From contig KQ964275.1 in NCBI GenBank assembly GCA_001566295.1, positions 62,001 to 126,000 on the forward strand: a stretch of 64,000 nucleotides of DNA. Reading direction: 5' to 3'. The DNA is from Microdochium bolleyi (lineage: Eukaryota; Ascomycota; Sordariomycetes; Xylariales; Microdochiaceae). The position numbers and the translations under genes were made by a program. This document shows positions 32,481-45,200 of the stretch, piece after piece. Within the stretch, counting starts at the first letter, position 1. Every line of letters begins with the position of its first letter. The notes beneath the pieces are model-generated. The model saw only the letters and a list, made by a program, of their open reading frames with translations. It was not told the DNA's origin and did not search any database.

Positions 32481-34838
32481 ATGGGCTCGGAAAAAGAACG
32501 GTCCCCGGGCACGAGCACCGTCTCCTCTCTCAAGCCTGTCGAGCCACCATTTAGGGAAGCTCAGGACGCAAGCAACAACAACGACCCGGAGGGTGATGCT
32601 GCCGCGAAAAGAGATTTAATCCTCACGCAGCGTGAGCTTGAGAAGAACGAACCTCCCGTGCTGCCCATCATGACGCTCTTCCGGCGCAACAAGGACAAGC
32701 AGCGCGCCGACCTGGACAAGATCGCCACCCAGCCGTCCGTGTACGACGACCCGGAGACAGCAAAGTACTTTCAGCCAACGGACAAGTACGAGAACCTACA
32801 CCGTTTTGACCCCTCTGCGCGCTGGACTTGGGCCGAGGAGCTGCCACTCATTAACAAGATCGACCACAAGATCACGCTGTGGGCGTGCATTGCGTTCTTC
32901 GCGCTCGACCTGGACCGTGGGAATCTGAGCCAGGCGAATACAGATAACTTTCTGCCGGACATGGGGATGAACACGAATGGTGAGTTTCTCATCTTGCGAG
33001 CTTTCAACCGTTTCTAACACGTCGGATAGACTACAATCTGGGCAATACTGTATTCCGCTTGGCTTTCCTCTGTGCAGAGCTACCGTCACAACTGATCAGC
33101 AAAAAGCTAGGTATAGGCTCCGCCACTCATATGACATATATTACAATGCTAACAGATGTGACAGGACCCGATCGCTGGGTGAGATGGACATCCAGATGCA
33201 CGAAACAAGATGGTCATCAGGACTAACTACGTGAGCAGATCCCCACCATCATGATACTCTGGAGCATTGTCGCGGCCTCCCAATTCTGGCTCAACGGGCG
33301 CGCAAGTTTTCTCGTATGCCGTGCACTTCTGGGGATGCTTCAAGGCGGGTTCATACCGGATGTGATTCTGTACCTGGTGAGCTGCGGCTTCTATCTTTGT
33401 GACATCCACTCGACGGGCAGACTGACCCTCCCTCAGTCCTACTTCTTCAAAGGCACAGAACTCCCCTTCCGCCTCGCACTCTTCTGGACTGTCCTCCGCG
33501 TGGTAGACGTCATCGCGCCAATTCTGGCGTTCGGCATCCTGCGCATGCGCGGCGTGCTCGGCTATGAAGGCTGGCGCTGGCTCTTCCTCCTCGAGGGCCT
33601 GTTTACGCTGCTCATCGGAATCTGGTCATGGTTCATGATGGCCGCCTCACCCACGCAGACAAAGACTTGGCACAGACCGAAGGGCTGGTTCACCGAGCGC
33701 GAGGAGGTCATCATGGTCAACCGCATCCTGCGCGATGACCCAAGCAAAGGCGATATGCACAATCGGCAGGCCGTCGACCTGAAGCTGCTGTGGAAATCGA
33801 TTACCGACTTTGACCTTTGGCCGGTGTATATTATTGGACTGATGTTCCAGATCCCGCATGGCCCGCCAGATCAGTACCTCACACTGAACCTGCGGCAGCT
33901 CGGGTTTGACACGTTCGACTCGAACCTGTTGAGTATCCCGTCGCAAGCAGCTGGGGCTGTCACGGTATTGCTTCTCATGCTGCCCTTAGTATGCCTTTAC
34001 TGACCTGGGTTCTGACAGATGCTCATCTTCACCTATTTCTCCGAAGTGTTCAGCCAGAGAGCGTTCATGGGAATGCTTGCACAGTTCTGGCTGTTCCCAA
34101 ACGTTGTTGCACTAGCCGCTATCCCCAACAACACACCGGGCTGGGCTCGATATGCAATCCTGACAACATTGCTCGCATACCCCTCGCGTGAGTGTAGCTT
34201 GAGACGCCACCGCCTACTTTAGAGCTGCCACCTCCAATCGTGAGATCTCAGGCCTTACCACTGACCTCCGTATTTATCAGCGCACGCCATGCAGGTTGCG
34301 TGGGTTAGCCGCAACTCCAACGCTGTTCGAGCACGCACCGTCTCGGCTGCGCTGTACAAGTTGGTCTTCCCTTGTTGGCAAGATTAACCACGTCCTCTGA
34401 CCCCGCTTCCGCTCTCCAGTATGTTCGTGCAGGTCTCGGGCATCATCTATGCCAACGTCTACCGCGAAGACGACAAGCCAAATTGTGAGATACCCGTCGC
34501 ACTCCGTTACTCGCTCCTAGTGGCCATTCGAGTGCTAACTTCTAGTACAAAAGACCGCCGTGGCAATCGAGAAATCGCCATCGTTTGCGGTGCCAACATT
34601 GTGCTCTATGGGCTGGTCAAGACGTACTACATGTGGCGCAACAAGACGCGTGAGGCCGAGTGGTCTACCATGAGCAGAGAGGTAAGTTGTGGTATTTCAG
34701 CTTATAGCTTATCATGTTGCTGGTCACCCGCGGTTCACTCGCTTACTAGACCGCCGTTATCTACAGGAACAACTGCACTACCTCGAGACTACCAAGGACA
34801 GCGGTAGCAAGAGAAAAGATTTCCGGTTCGTACATTAG
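32481..34838 (+). CDS. MFS permease, Dal5/Tna1-type anion:cation symporter, apparent frameshift
   Basis: Ten exons: 32481-32979, 33030-33110, 33165-33178 (14 nt), 33239-33376, 33437-33988, 34019-34187, 34281-34359, 34420-34484, 34546-34681 and 34767-34838. That gives about 601 codons. The N-terminus is long, hydrophilic and cytoplasmic. Membrane segments follow, with family signatures KITLWACIAFFALDLDRGNL, NDYNLGNT, RWIPTIMILWSIVA, LLGMLQGGF, YEGWRWLFLLEG and ANIVLYGL. These proteins import carboxylates, vitamins or amides at the plasma membrane. The substrate cannot be told. Anomaly: exon 8 ends in phase 1 but exon 9 is read in the frame needing phase 2, so one base is extra or missing near 34546-34556 (next to an AAAA run). 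A 36-nt intron would restore phase but lacks a branch point and is unusually short. Exons 9 and 10 otherwise end normally (LHYLETTKDSGSKRKDFRF). Confidence 0.8.
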
Positions 34839-35243
34839 AGAGTGTTACCATATGGTCAAACCAGGGAGTCAAGACATGCACAGTCTATGCTACGCACGGA
34901 GGGAACGATGGCACGTTATCCACACATAGTCCCTGGACGGGCAGTTTAATCGTGCACGATATACAGAACTAGTAGCAGTATAGAGGAGGTCACGAGAACT
35001 CGCTATTCATTAGATGTACAAGAGGCATGAGCCCTCAGCTCAGGAATGAAATCCCACGACAACACGCAGTTATTCATGGAGAAGAAGAGGGCTGCCACGT
35101 CTTTGTACGACACGTAACGACAAGCTAACCTTTGCAGGTTGGATCGAGGGGAGTTAGGGTCCTTTGGGGATCTTTCCTTTTAGCGATCGTGGTCTCGTTA
35201 GCATCCTATGTACATGATCTCGATGTTCAATGCTGGGAAAATC
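34839..35243. other. Convergent intergenic region
   Basis: 405 bp between the MFS stop and the GH3 stop. No gene or clear terminator seen. Confidence 0.4.
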
Positions 35244-37178
35244 CTAGTCGTAGCTCAAACCATGGCCGAACCGGAACACAGGATTTTTGGTGTCAAAGGG
35301 CACATCCTCCATGGCCTCCTCGACGGCCTTCTGGCTGCGCGGCAGGTCGAACGGCAGCTTGCCCTCAGGCTTGCTGACACCAAACACCACATCCAAAAAC
35401 GCCTCGGGACCACTGCCGTAATCTCCCAGCACAGCAGTTGCACCCTCGAAGACCTCAGGGATCGCGACGGCACGGTTGAACGTGATGTCAACGACCGTGG
35501 GGACGGCAGCGTAGATCTTGGCCTGGCGGGCCTTCTCCTTGTCGGTGAATTCTAGGCTGCCTGAAGCGTACGCCGACTCGAAACCCCCCGGGCGCGGATA
35601 CGAGGGCGCAGTGATGCGGAGGAGCGCAAGATCGGCCTCCTCAGGTGTCTTAACGACGGTGAGCCCGCGTTTCTCCATGTATGTCTGGTTGAAGCCCTCG
35701 ATGTAGAACTTGACGTTTTCTGTCTCCCTGACGGGGAGGACGGCGTTCTTGTTGGTCAGGAGCGTGTACGAGCGGCGCTGCGTGTCGGCGCCGAGCTTGA
35801 CGAATGCCTCCTGGCCCACGATGCTGTTGGCTTTCGCGACGTCGACGTACGGGCTGTCAAACAGGCCCTGCACGAACTTCTCCTTGAGGACCTTGCGCAC
35901 CGAGACATCGATACGGTCTTCTGAAACGTGGCCCTTGTCCATCAGCTCGATGACAATCTCGACGCGATGCTCGCCACCGAGCTGATCGCACCCTGCCTCG
36001 AAGACTTTTATGGCGCGCTCGATCTCGGTGGCATCCTCGAGTCCCCACGCACGGGCGGGCATGTCCTGGCCGCGGATCACGGCGTCGGTGATGAGTCCCC
36101 AGTCTGTAAGTACGATACCCTCAAAGCCGAGCTGCTCCCGCAGTAGGCCGGTGATGATAGGCTTGTTGAAGCCGAATGCGAGCGGGGGGTAACCCAGGTT
36201 CTCGAGGCCGGTGGGCCGCGAGTACGCGGGCATCATCTGCCGTGTGCCCGCGGCGACGGCGGCCTTGAAGGGGATGAGGTGGTATTCGAACTGGCCGCCG
36301 GGGTACGTGTTGTTCTTGCCGTAGGTGAAGTGCGAGTCCTCCCCGTCCTCGGCCGGGCCGCCACCAGGGAAGTGCTTGGTGACGGTCGTGATGCTCTGGT
36401 GGCCAAACGTCTTGTCCTCGTCGCCCTCGGACGTCATGCCGCCGAGCTGCATACCTTTCACGTACTCGGCGATGAGGTCAGCCGTGAGTCGGGCGTCCTC
36501 GCCCCAGGTGCCTGCCGTGCGCGCCCAGCGGTACTCGGTGACTACGTCAACCTGTGGGTGCAGCGCTGCCTTGAAGCCGACGGCAAGATACTCCTGACGG
36601 ACGACATCACCAAACTTGCGGACGAGGGCAGGGTCGCGGAGCGCTGCAAGCCCCAGTGTCTCGGGCCACTGCGAGAAGCTGCCCGCCTGGAAGCCCGTGC
36701 CGATGTTCTCGGTGAAGGCGTGCCGGGGGTCGGTCGAGAGGGTGATGGGGATACCGAGGCGGGTGTTTTCGACGGCGAGCCTCTGGAGCGAATTGACAAA
36801 CTCGGCAGTCTCGGTGGCATTCTTGACGTTGCCGACGAGGTTGAAGTGCGTCATCTTCTTGTCCACGACCATGTCCCATGTCGTGTTGCGCGTGGTGTCG
36901 CCGCCGGTGCTGTTGAAGGGGCCTGGGAACAGCATGTGGTGGTACAGCTGGCCGGCTTTCTCCTCGCGCGTCATGCGGCGCACGAGGTCGTCCACCCGCT
37001 CATCGACCGAGTAGGACGGGTCCTTGTAGATGGGCTTGGGTCTGCCGCAGCCGCGGCCGTGGGGACCAGAAGACGCCATGCTGCCAGTGCCGCCTGGAGT
37101 GGGAGAGGCCGCGGTGGTGGTCGCCAGGAGGCAGACCACGAGGGTTGCCACGGCCCGGAGGGGAAATCCGAGGAGCAT
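35244..37178 (-). CDS. Secreted glycoside hydrolase family 3
   Basis: A single exon of 644 residues. The signal peptide is MLLGFPLRAVATLVVCLLATTTA. The (alpha/beta)8 catalytic domain includes ENTRLGIPITLSTDPRHAF, TVTKHFPGGGPAEDGEDSHF (K268-H269 substrate binding), and GIVLTDWGLITDA, whose Asp359 matches the GH3 nucleophile. An alpha/beta sandwich domain and a C-terminal FRFGHGLSYD follow, the usual GH3 end of the short type. There is no fibronectin III domain. Members split beta-glucosides, beta-xylosides or related glycans outside the cell. The KHFPGGG version is common in fungal and actinobacterial beta-glucosidase-like enzymes. Several NxT sites suggest N-glycosylation. Substrate specificity cannot be assigned. 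Confidence 0.92.
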   Translation of the reverse strand: MLLGFPLRAVATLVVCLLATTTAASPTPGGTGSMASSGPHGRGCGRPKPIYKDPSYSVDERVDDLVRRMTREEKAGQLYHHMLFPGPFNSTGGDTTRNTTWDMVVDKKMTHFNLVGNVKNATETAEFVNSLQRLAVENTRLGIPITLSTDPRHAFTENIGTGFQAGSFSQWPETLGLAALRDPALVRKFGDVVRQEYLAVGFKAALHPQVDVVTEYRWARTAGTWGEDARLTADLIAEYVKGMQLGGMTSEGDEDKTFGHQSITTVTKHFPGGGPAEDGEDSHFTYGKNNTYPGGQFEYHLIPFKAAVAAGTRQMMPAYSRPTGLENLGYPPLAFGFNKPIITGLLREQLGFEGIVLTDWGLITDAVIRGQDMPARAWGLEDATEIERAIKVFEAGCDQLGGEHRVEIVIELMDKGHVSEDRIDVSVRKVLKEKFVQGLFDSPYVDVAKANSIVGQEAFVKLGADTQRRSYTLLTNKNAVLPVRETENVKFYIEGFNQTYMEKRGLTVVKTPEEADLALLRITAPSYPRPGGFESAYASGSLEFTDKEKARQAKIYAAVPTVVDITFNRAVAIPEVFEGATAVLGDYGSGPEAFLDVVFGVSKPEGKLPFDLPRSQKAVEEAMEDVPFDTKNPVFRFGHGLSYD

Positions 37179-38624
37179 TGTGAGTACTTCCGTTAGTGTC
37201 TGTGACTGATGCGACGAGGGCTTGGGGCTGGAAGGGCATACTCTCGGCAGGCAGGAGACACAGGTTTCCTGGTGCGAGACGCATCATTATATACCTGTAT
37301 TGCAGCATGTCGATAACTCAGACGGGCCAAGAAGCATCAGGCACCGGACAAGCCCCGAGCACAAGTGCCGAAGCACTCTCTTGCATGGAGGTGAACCGTT
37401 GCGGGCCTACGAGTGCCAAGCTCACGGTATTCAGGCCGTCTCCGAGCCCCCACAGGTTGTGACATCAGTATACTCGTCTCATGGCATGCCATCGGCATCG
37501 CCAGCCAACGTATGCAGGTCATTGACCATGCTGGGCCTGGGAGCATGAGATCTGCCGTTATATTGCCGACGTTTAGGCTGAGACGATGAAGGGCCGTGCG
37601 CACTCCCCGCGGCCCCAATACCCGGTTCTTCTCCTGCCAGATGCTTGATCGTGGGGAAAAGGCGGAGGCCCCCAGAGATGGGCCCCAGCAGTTCGTGGCC
37701 CACATTCGGTCCGACCTCGAGTAGTCGGGGCTTGGCAAGATCCGCGGGTGGCTGCAACAAGCTCGTCGGGTGGCTGTGACCCCATGACTCCGCGTGGGAA
37801 ATTTCCCTTCGTCCCAGGAGGGACCCGGCAGTCTAGAGAAAATGCTGGCTAGAGAGTGGGAACGTGGAGCCGATGGAGTATAGTTGGAGAATCCCTGCCA
37901 TGCTGCGTCGGCAGGAGGCGTATTGGAGCCGAGCATGGATCGGCGTGGTCACGAGCTCGTGAGGATGGGCTGAGGCGCTGAGTCGAGTCGTAGGCCGCAG
38001 ATTCTTCGGTCTGTTCAACGAGGAGACAGCGAGTCATGACTCCCAGAAGCGACGAGGAGCCCACCAGGGTTAGATGTCGGCCGAAGAGAGGCTCTGCTTT
38101 GGCATTTCTGACAAACCTTGCTCGCTTCTGGATGTGACCATGCGACAGGACACTTGATCCTGTGGTGACCTGGCGATTCCCGAGGCCTGGGGAAAGCCTG
38201 GCCGCACCGTTCATACACTCGGACTACTAGGACGGAGCCGAGCTTTTATCCCGTCACCCACGGTGGAGCATTTACTAAATCGAGTGCCTGGCCTCTCCAG
38301 AAGCAAGGACGAAACGTCACGATTGCGTTCCGGAACTAATACAGATGCTGCCGAGGTACGCAGCAAAGATTAAATATAGAAAGTTAGAGACTCGGCTGGA
38401 GGTGGGTCCGGGACAGCCACCTGCGGAGATTGCGAGCATACATAAGGACAGGGAGGAGGACCAGTGACAAGCGATATGGAGCGGCCAAGCACAATTTTGT
38501 CATCTATAAGACAAAGAAAAAAAGAAAAGCAACAAAGGCATAGCTTTGGATCGAGTTGACACAGAGATCGCTGGAAGTGCAAAAAGAAGAATACCACCAG
38601 TAGCAGATGTTTTCAAGGATTGAA
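37179..38624. other. Intergenic, nothing recognised
   Basis: About 1.4 kb between the GH3 start and tRNA-Met. The ORFs are short and motif-free. It holds the GH3 promoter but no clear TATA box. Confidence 0.4.
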
Positions 38625-38727
38625 TGTCCTCGGTGAGGCTCGAACTCACGACCTTTGGATGTCCCAACCTGAGATTGAGTCACAGACTATATGAGACCAA
38701 CGCTCTAACCAACTGAGCCACGAAGAC
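38625..38727 (-). tRNA. trnM(CAT): tRNA-Met (CAT), elongator, with a 29-nt intron
   Basis: The reverse strand gives the acceptor GTCTTCG/CGAGGAC, the D arm GCTCAGTTGGTTAGAGC, and the anticodon stem TTGGT/TCCAA with the T31-T39 mismatch typical of fungal elongator tRNA-Met. The loop is CTCATA, and the T arm is GTGAG-TTCGAGC-CTCAC with discriminator A. A 29-nt intron follows position 37. The mature length is 74 nt. Confidence 0.93.
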
Positions 38728-39007
38728 AATTGGTGGATTTGTGTTATAATAGCAGGTGCGGTTATCATGATATATATTGGCGTTTTGTTCATGGGGCTGT
38801 CCACTACACCCACGGCGATGAGATATCAGAAAATAGCTCAAAGAAAGGCTTCTCTCCTGTACAAACCATACTCGGATCAAACGCACCGTGTCATGTCAGA
38901 ATCAAATATTTCAAGAGAAGGACTGTGCGGGGACGCTGCAACGCAATATCCAGGAATGCGTTCATAACATATACACCCTGCAGAGACGTGCCTAGCATCT
39001 CTGATTA

Positions 39008-40676
39008 TCAGGCTTCCGCGCCGCGCTGGCGGGGAGTCAGCTTGACGTACATGGCCGGCTTGTCCCAGAGCTGGAATGTCTTCAGGTCTGCGAGCCATTC
39101 CCGACTGCGGTTCTCGAGCGCCATGTCAAAGTTGAAGAGCATGCGGGCCAGGATGGTGCGCATCTCGGCGTAGGCCAGGCTGAGCGAGGGGAAGGCTGGT
39201 TAGCACGTTGTTGTTACCTTGGCACTCTCATACTTGGCAAATGACTTACTTCTTCCCGATGCAGTCTCGAGGCCCGTGTGAAAAGGGTTGGAAGATTTCC
39301 CTGTGGTCATTCGCAAACTCGGGGTCGCCTAGCCACCGCTCCGGGCAGAACTCGTCTGGCTTAGCGAAGTTGCCCGGGTAGTGGTAGGCAGGCCACTGGT
39401 GGATGCCGAGTGCCACCTACAAAGATGATATACCGTAATGTCAGCGAATCCCGAGGAGTCACACTACTTATACCTGTAGGTAGCAAAAAGAGAAAGCACT
39501 TACACCTCCCGGAATGTAGGTCCCAAACAATTGCGTGCCCTCGGCCGGCACTGTCCGCGCAAGGGCGCTAGGAACAGCTGGGAACAGGCGCATTGTCTCG
39601 TCGAGGACGGCCAGCATATACTTGAGCGCCTGCACACTAGTGAAATCGATGTCGGCTTCGCGCGTGAAGTGGTCATCAACCTCGGCCCGCACCTTGGCCA
39701 TGATAGCCGGGTGCTTGCACAGGAGGTGAGTAACAAAGGACAGCACGGTCGCCGTCGTCTCGGACCCGGCGAGGATGAGCACATCGGCAGTCTGGGTAAT
39801 TTGCTTCTTCGTCAGGGAGTCGCCCTTGGGCCGGTTGGCCATCGAGTCAATGAAATCGGGCCGCTGCGTGCCTGCAGCGAGCCGCTTGTCGACCTTGGCA
39901 CGCGCGAAGCCCTCGTGCTCGAGCGTTAGGCGCAGGCCCGGAGGATAGAGCGTCATGAGCAGGCTGTCAATGTCGCCAAAAATTTTGCGCAAGGAGATCA
40001 GAGCGTTGCCTTCTCTCAGTCTCTGGAAGATGGTTGCGACCCAGTGATGCATCCCTGACTGCTCGAGGCAACCAAAGGGCTCTCCGAAAGCGAGATCCCC
40101 AATGATATCAAAAGTGGTGTAGTTGTACCACGCGACGATGTCGACGGCCTCGCCCTGGCTCGCCCGCGCGCGCATGCGGTCAAAGAACAGATCAATATGC
40201 TTCGCGATCAGTGGCTGCTGCTCCACCATACGCTTCGCTGAGAACCCGTGGCTCACCACGCGGCGGATGTGTCCATGAGTCTCGCGAGGCGCCGAGATGA
40301 TGGCATCCGGTATACGCCCATAGACTCGCCAGTCTTTGCCGTTCTCCGTCTGCCCGTTCCTGCGGTGGCCTTGGACTGCCTTCCACGCCTCGGGCTGCAC
40401 AAAGGACAGCTCGGTTGGTGAAACGCGGACGATGTCGCCAAATTTCTTGTGCAGCGCTAGGATGTCCTTGTGGTGGTTACCACTGGTATTGCTGAGGGCA
40501 AGAGGGATCTGGGAAATGGCCCAGAGCTTCGGTCCAGGGTATTGACGCAGCGGATGGAAGAAGAGGTAGTAGATGGGGCGACCGACGGCGTAATAGGCTA
40601 CAGAGAATGCCGCAGCGAATAAGGCGACAGCTCGGCCGAGCTCGGCGGGCGACTGCTCCGCAACAAGGGAAGGCAT
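39008..40676 (-). CDS. Cytochrome P450 monooxygenase
   Basis: Three exons: 39504-40676, 39250-39416 and 39008-39179 (introns GTAAGT...TAG and GTAAGT...CAG), giving 503 residues with all phases matching. The N-terminal membrane anchor is AVALFAAAFSVAYYAVGRPIYYLFFHPL, followed by the proline-rich hinge YPGPKLWA. The I helix has AGSETTATVL and the K helix has LDETMRLFP (ExxR). The haem-binding loop FQPFSHGPRDCIGKN is completed across the last junction. The architecture is that of ER-bound class II fungal P450s that hydroxylate secondary metabolites or xenobiotics. It resembles families acting in toxin or terpene pathways, but I cannot assign one. An ABC exporter and a Zn2Cys6 regulator lie downstream. 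Confidence 0.94.
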
Positions 40677-42283
40677 GATTCCGTTTGGCTCCTGTCGATT
40701 GGTTGAGGGCTTGGAGGTTTTGAATCTGTTTGGATTAGAAGCACGAGTTCGTGTTCAGCAGCAGGAACTAGCTCTTATATACGACAATCACATCTCCAGG
40801 TTACTGACTCTGTATGGCTATATTACGGAGTATCAGAGCGGCAATGCTCAAGTCTCGGGCTGCTGCCAATGTCCGAGGGTCTACGTGATGCCGTGCTTGA
40901 GTTCTGGGCACGTTGATCCCAAGCACGAAGGAACGTTGACCCACAGGACAGAACCTGGCCGGCACTGCGGAGCTACGGAGTATGTTGAAGGTTCATCCAA
41001 AACAGGACAGAACCCTGCGCGTAGATACGCACATACGAAAGCGAGAACGAAGTGATGTACAAGGACAGGGCCACTTGGGTCATGATGCCACAGGTGCGAG
41101 CTATGTCAGGCCCTCTCCTGAGATCTGTAACCTGGGACCGGCCTCACAGCATCGTGATTCCATGGGAGATCAACAAGCATGGGCGAGGTAAATGGGTAAT
41201 TTGTCATCATGTTGCTCCAGACACGCTGCATTTAGAGACGAGGGGGTGGTGACTACCCTGTTTGCGTACCGGTATCTCAGGCAGTCCCCTCATGACTTCT
41301 CGCCGTCACTGCCACGCAATGGCTTCCCGTGCCGGGACGGACCGGGAGTGGTCGCTAGCAGGGTGCCACGTCAGCCACTTCCGCACGCCAAGATATCAGT
41401 GCCGCGAAGACTCTCTTGTCATCCTAGCAAGGCTGCTCCTTGCGAGTAGTGACTCGCAGCTCTGGGTGGAGCTGCTGCCGCACGACCGACCTTTTTGCTC
41501 ATATGCGACACCGCACTGATGTTTCGTGTTATGCAGCTATCATCTACAATCGCCTGCATGTGCCAGGGTTCATGTTGGAGCTAGTTGTGATCGAAGATGG
41601 CACAGCAATTCAGCAGGGGTCGCCGTCCACTTCTCCGAAGAAGGGACGCATCCCCCACCCTCATGGCTGACATGGCTAAGTGATCTCTCGATTCCCTACC
41701 CACATCCTGCTATCTGCCAGAATTCGTTTCAGACTCGCTTCCTCGTCTCCAGAATGCTTCATTTGCCTCGAGTTCCCTGCTGTCTTCAAAGCGGCACACA
41801 GATGACGTCAAGAGTCCCTCAAGTAACCACTTCCAACTACTGGAAACTGGCATTGCACACGTTGTCCAACGCAGCTCTCACAAACTGAGTAGCCGCGCAC
41901 CGTTTGCCGATGTTGATAGAGGTCCAAATGTCCAGACAGGGCTGTGCGGAGTCGATCCCCAAGCACCCACCGGTACTTTCGTAGCCTGCCGAAGAAAGCA
42001 GACATTTCTGGCGATTTTTTGGCAAGAGAGGCCGACTTCTTCCTGAACCTTATCTCAACACAGTAGGACTACGTGGTAATATCGAACCAGGCCCGTTTGT
42101 CTCTCGCGTCTGAATCTCTGCACCAGCTCTTATACTAAGTGCTGTCCAGCACCTTGCACCACTCACAGATTTGGTTCCCACCGCGAAAGGACCGTAAACT
42201 CTTCGGTCAGGAAATGTAGAGCTTATTAATCGGAACATCTAGGGTATTACAAAAACAATATTACCGCCCCGTCATCCCCCTAT
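40677..42283. other. Intergenic, nothing recognised
   Basis: About 1.6 kb between the P450 start and the ABC transporter stop. No ORF has family or splice support. Confidence 0.4.
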
Positions 42284-45200
42284 CTAGTCCAGCGCCTGCG
42301 CCTCGCACATCTTTCTGTACATGCCGCCCAGCTCCACGAGCTCCCGGTGGCTGCCCATCTCGACAATCTTGCCGTGATAGAAGACGCAGATGACGTCGGC
42401 GTCCTTGATCGTGCTGAGCCGGTGCGCTACCGCGACCGTGATCCGCCCCGTCTGCCCTTCGCCCTTGGCGGCCTCGGCCAGCGCGGCCTGGACGATCTTT
42501 TCCGACTCGGTGTCCAGAGCGCTCGTCGCCTCGTCGAGCAGCAGGACGCGCGGGTCGCGGATCAGCGCGCGCGCAATGGCGATGCGCTGCCGCTGCCCGC
42601 CAGAGAGCTGCGACCCGGAGTTGCCCGCGGGCGTGGCCAGGCCATCGGGCAGCGACGAGACAAAGTCCCAGGCGTTGGCAGCGCGGAGGGCAGTCTCGAT
42701 CTCTGCGTCGGTGACCTCGACAACCTGAGACTGCTTCTCGGTTGCTGTGGTGTCGACGGCAGCGGAAGCGGAAGCAGTCCTGTCCACGCCCAGCGATATG
42801 TTGTCCCGGATGCTGCCCGGGAACAGTGTCGGCTCCTGCTGCACGAGCGCGACCTGTCGGCGGTACAGCCGCGGGTTGACATCTGTCAGGCTGGTTCCTT
42901 CTGTCCCCTGCTCACCGCCGTCACCGAGCCGGATCACGCCCGTCGTAGGATCATAGAACCGCTCCAGCATCGCAATCATGGTCGACTTGCCGCATCCGCT
43001 GGCACCGACAAGCGCGACAAATTGGCCCTTGCCGACATCGAGGTCCACGCCCCTGAGGACCTGCGCGTCCGGTCGCATTGGGTATGAGAACCGCACCTTG
43101 TCCAGCTGGATGCCAGACACGTCAACGGGAGTGCCAGGCATGCCCTTCTCTGTGATCGTGGGTTGCAGCGCCCTGAGCCAGTTCATGTAGTTGGCCGCGT
43201 TGACGCCCTTGGTCACGCTCGTCGAGAACATGAACAGCTGTGCAGAGGCTTGCGCGGCGTAGAAGACGGCCAGGAACGCGACGAAGAACTCGGTCATCGT
43301 AATGGTGCCGTCGGAGAGGAGCTGGCAGCCATACCAGTACCCCAGGCCCATGAACCAGTACTCGAGGCACTGCGTCAGGCCGAAGCAGACCATGAGCAGC
43401 AGCGTCGGCCGGAAGGACTTCGCCACCGCGGCGTCGAGCTCCGCCACGTACTGCGCCAGCACGGACTCCTCGATGGCGAGGGAGCTGACGGTACGAATCG
43501 CGTTGATTGCTTCCGACGCGATGGCAGCCGAAGCGCCGTAGCGCTGCGAGTTGTCCCTGTCGAGCTTCGCGTCGAGACGGATCTTGAAGAAACCGGCCAA
43601 CATCAAAGGGGGAATGCCCGCGCCGATGATGCATAGGCCAAGCCGCCACGAGTACGCGATGGCGAGGATGCTGCAGATGGCGAGCTGCAGGACCGCCACG
43701 AAAATCAGAGAGACGTTGTAGCCCATGAGCTCGAGGATGCTCTGCGGATTCGAGTCGAGCCGGGAGACGAGCGCGCCCGTGTTGTTCTCGGGGCGGTCGA
43801 AGAACTGCAGATCTTGCCTCAGAGTGTCGGCGAGGAATCGCTTTCGATACTTGTGACTAAGATGCTGCGCGACAGTGTTGGCGCAGTAACCCAAGAAGCC
43901 ATATCCGATAGCACACCCAGCCGCAATGACGATGAACATGGACGCGAAGAAACTGCCTCGCGAGACCATCTCATCGGGCGGGAGGGTGAAGACATCGACG
44001 ACGGAGGCCATGAGGATGGCCTGGCCAGGAATTAGCATCGCGCCAATCACGCAGCCGAAGGCAACACCAGCCTGCGACCACCCGATCTCCGGCGATTCGG
44101 CGTAGAGCATATAGACCATGGCCACGATGCCACGCTGCCCATGCCTCTCGTAGTCGTCGCGCGCGGTGTTATCCTCCATGGCATTGCGCACGCCGGTCGG
44201 GTAGCGTGTCAGTGTCCGGCGTGCCAAGTTGTCGTCCCCTACGTCGTCGCCATCGACTTTCTTGTCGGTGGTGTTGTCATCAGAATCTGCTCCAGCCTCG
44301 ACAGCACCATCACCCGCCGCCTTGACCGCCAGATCCTGCGCCTTCACAAGACGCGCATAAGCCCCATTTGTGGTGATGAGTGCCTCGTGCGTTCCCTGTT
44401 CCACGATTCGACCCTTGGTCATGACCACGATGTTGTCCGCCTTTCGCACCGTCGCGAGCTTGTGCGCAATCACAATCGTCGTTCGCCCTTCGCTCGCCCG
44501 GTCCAGCGCGGCCTGCACTACTGCTTCCGCATGCGGGTCCAGAGCGCTCGTCGCTTCGTCAAGGAGCAGCACCTTGGGCTCAGACACGATACTCCGAGCA
44601 ATGGCGACGCGCTGCTTCTGTCCGCCGGAAAGCAAGCTGCCGCGCTGACCGATGTGCGTGTCGTAGCCGTCGGGGAGCTCAGTGATGAAGTCGTGCGCGA
44701 ACGCCATCCTGGCCGCATTCTGCACGCGAAGCAAGCGCTCATCGCGGGACTCCTTCTCGAAAGGCGTTCCGATCAGGCCGTGGTTGATATTGTCGAATAC
44801 TGACCCCTGGAATAGCACGGGCTCCTGCTGCACAAGGCGAATGTTCCTGCGCAGCCAGTGCAGGTTCAGGTCCTGTATCGGTACCCCGTCGAGCGAGAGG
44901 GAGCCGGAGCCCGGGTTGTACCACCGCTCGAGCAGGCCGACAATGGTGCTCTTGCCGGAGCCCGACTGGCCCACGAGCGCAGTGACCTTGCCTGCGGGGA
45001 CGTCGAGCGTGAAGTCGTCCAGCACAGTGACCCCTGGGCGGGTAGGATACGCAAACGTCACACCACGGAGCTCGATGTGGCCCTTGACGTTGTCCTGGTC
45101 GGGCTGCGCGCCGTGGTCACGGAGCAGAGGATCGATGCTGGACTCGCGGTCGATGAGAACGAACAGCTGCGCAGCTGCGGCCGCAGCCCGACCAAAATCG

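Noticed and set aside
36279..37196. 305-codon plus-strand ORF
   Set aside because: Antisense shadow of the GH3 gene in high-GC codons, with a composition typical of antisense frames and no motif.
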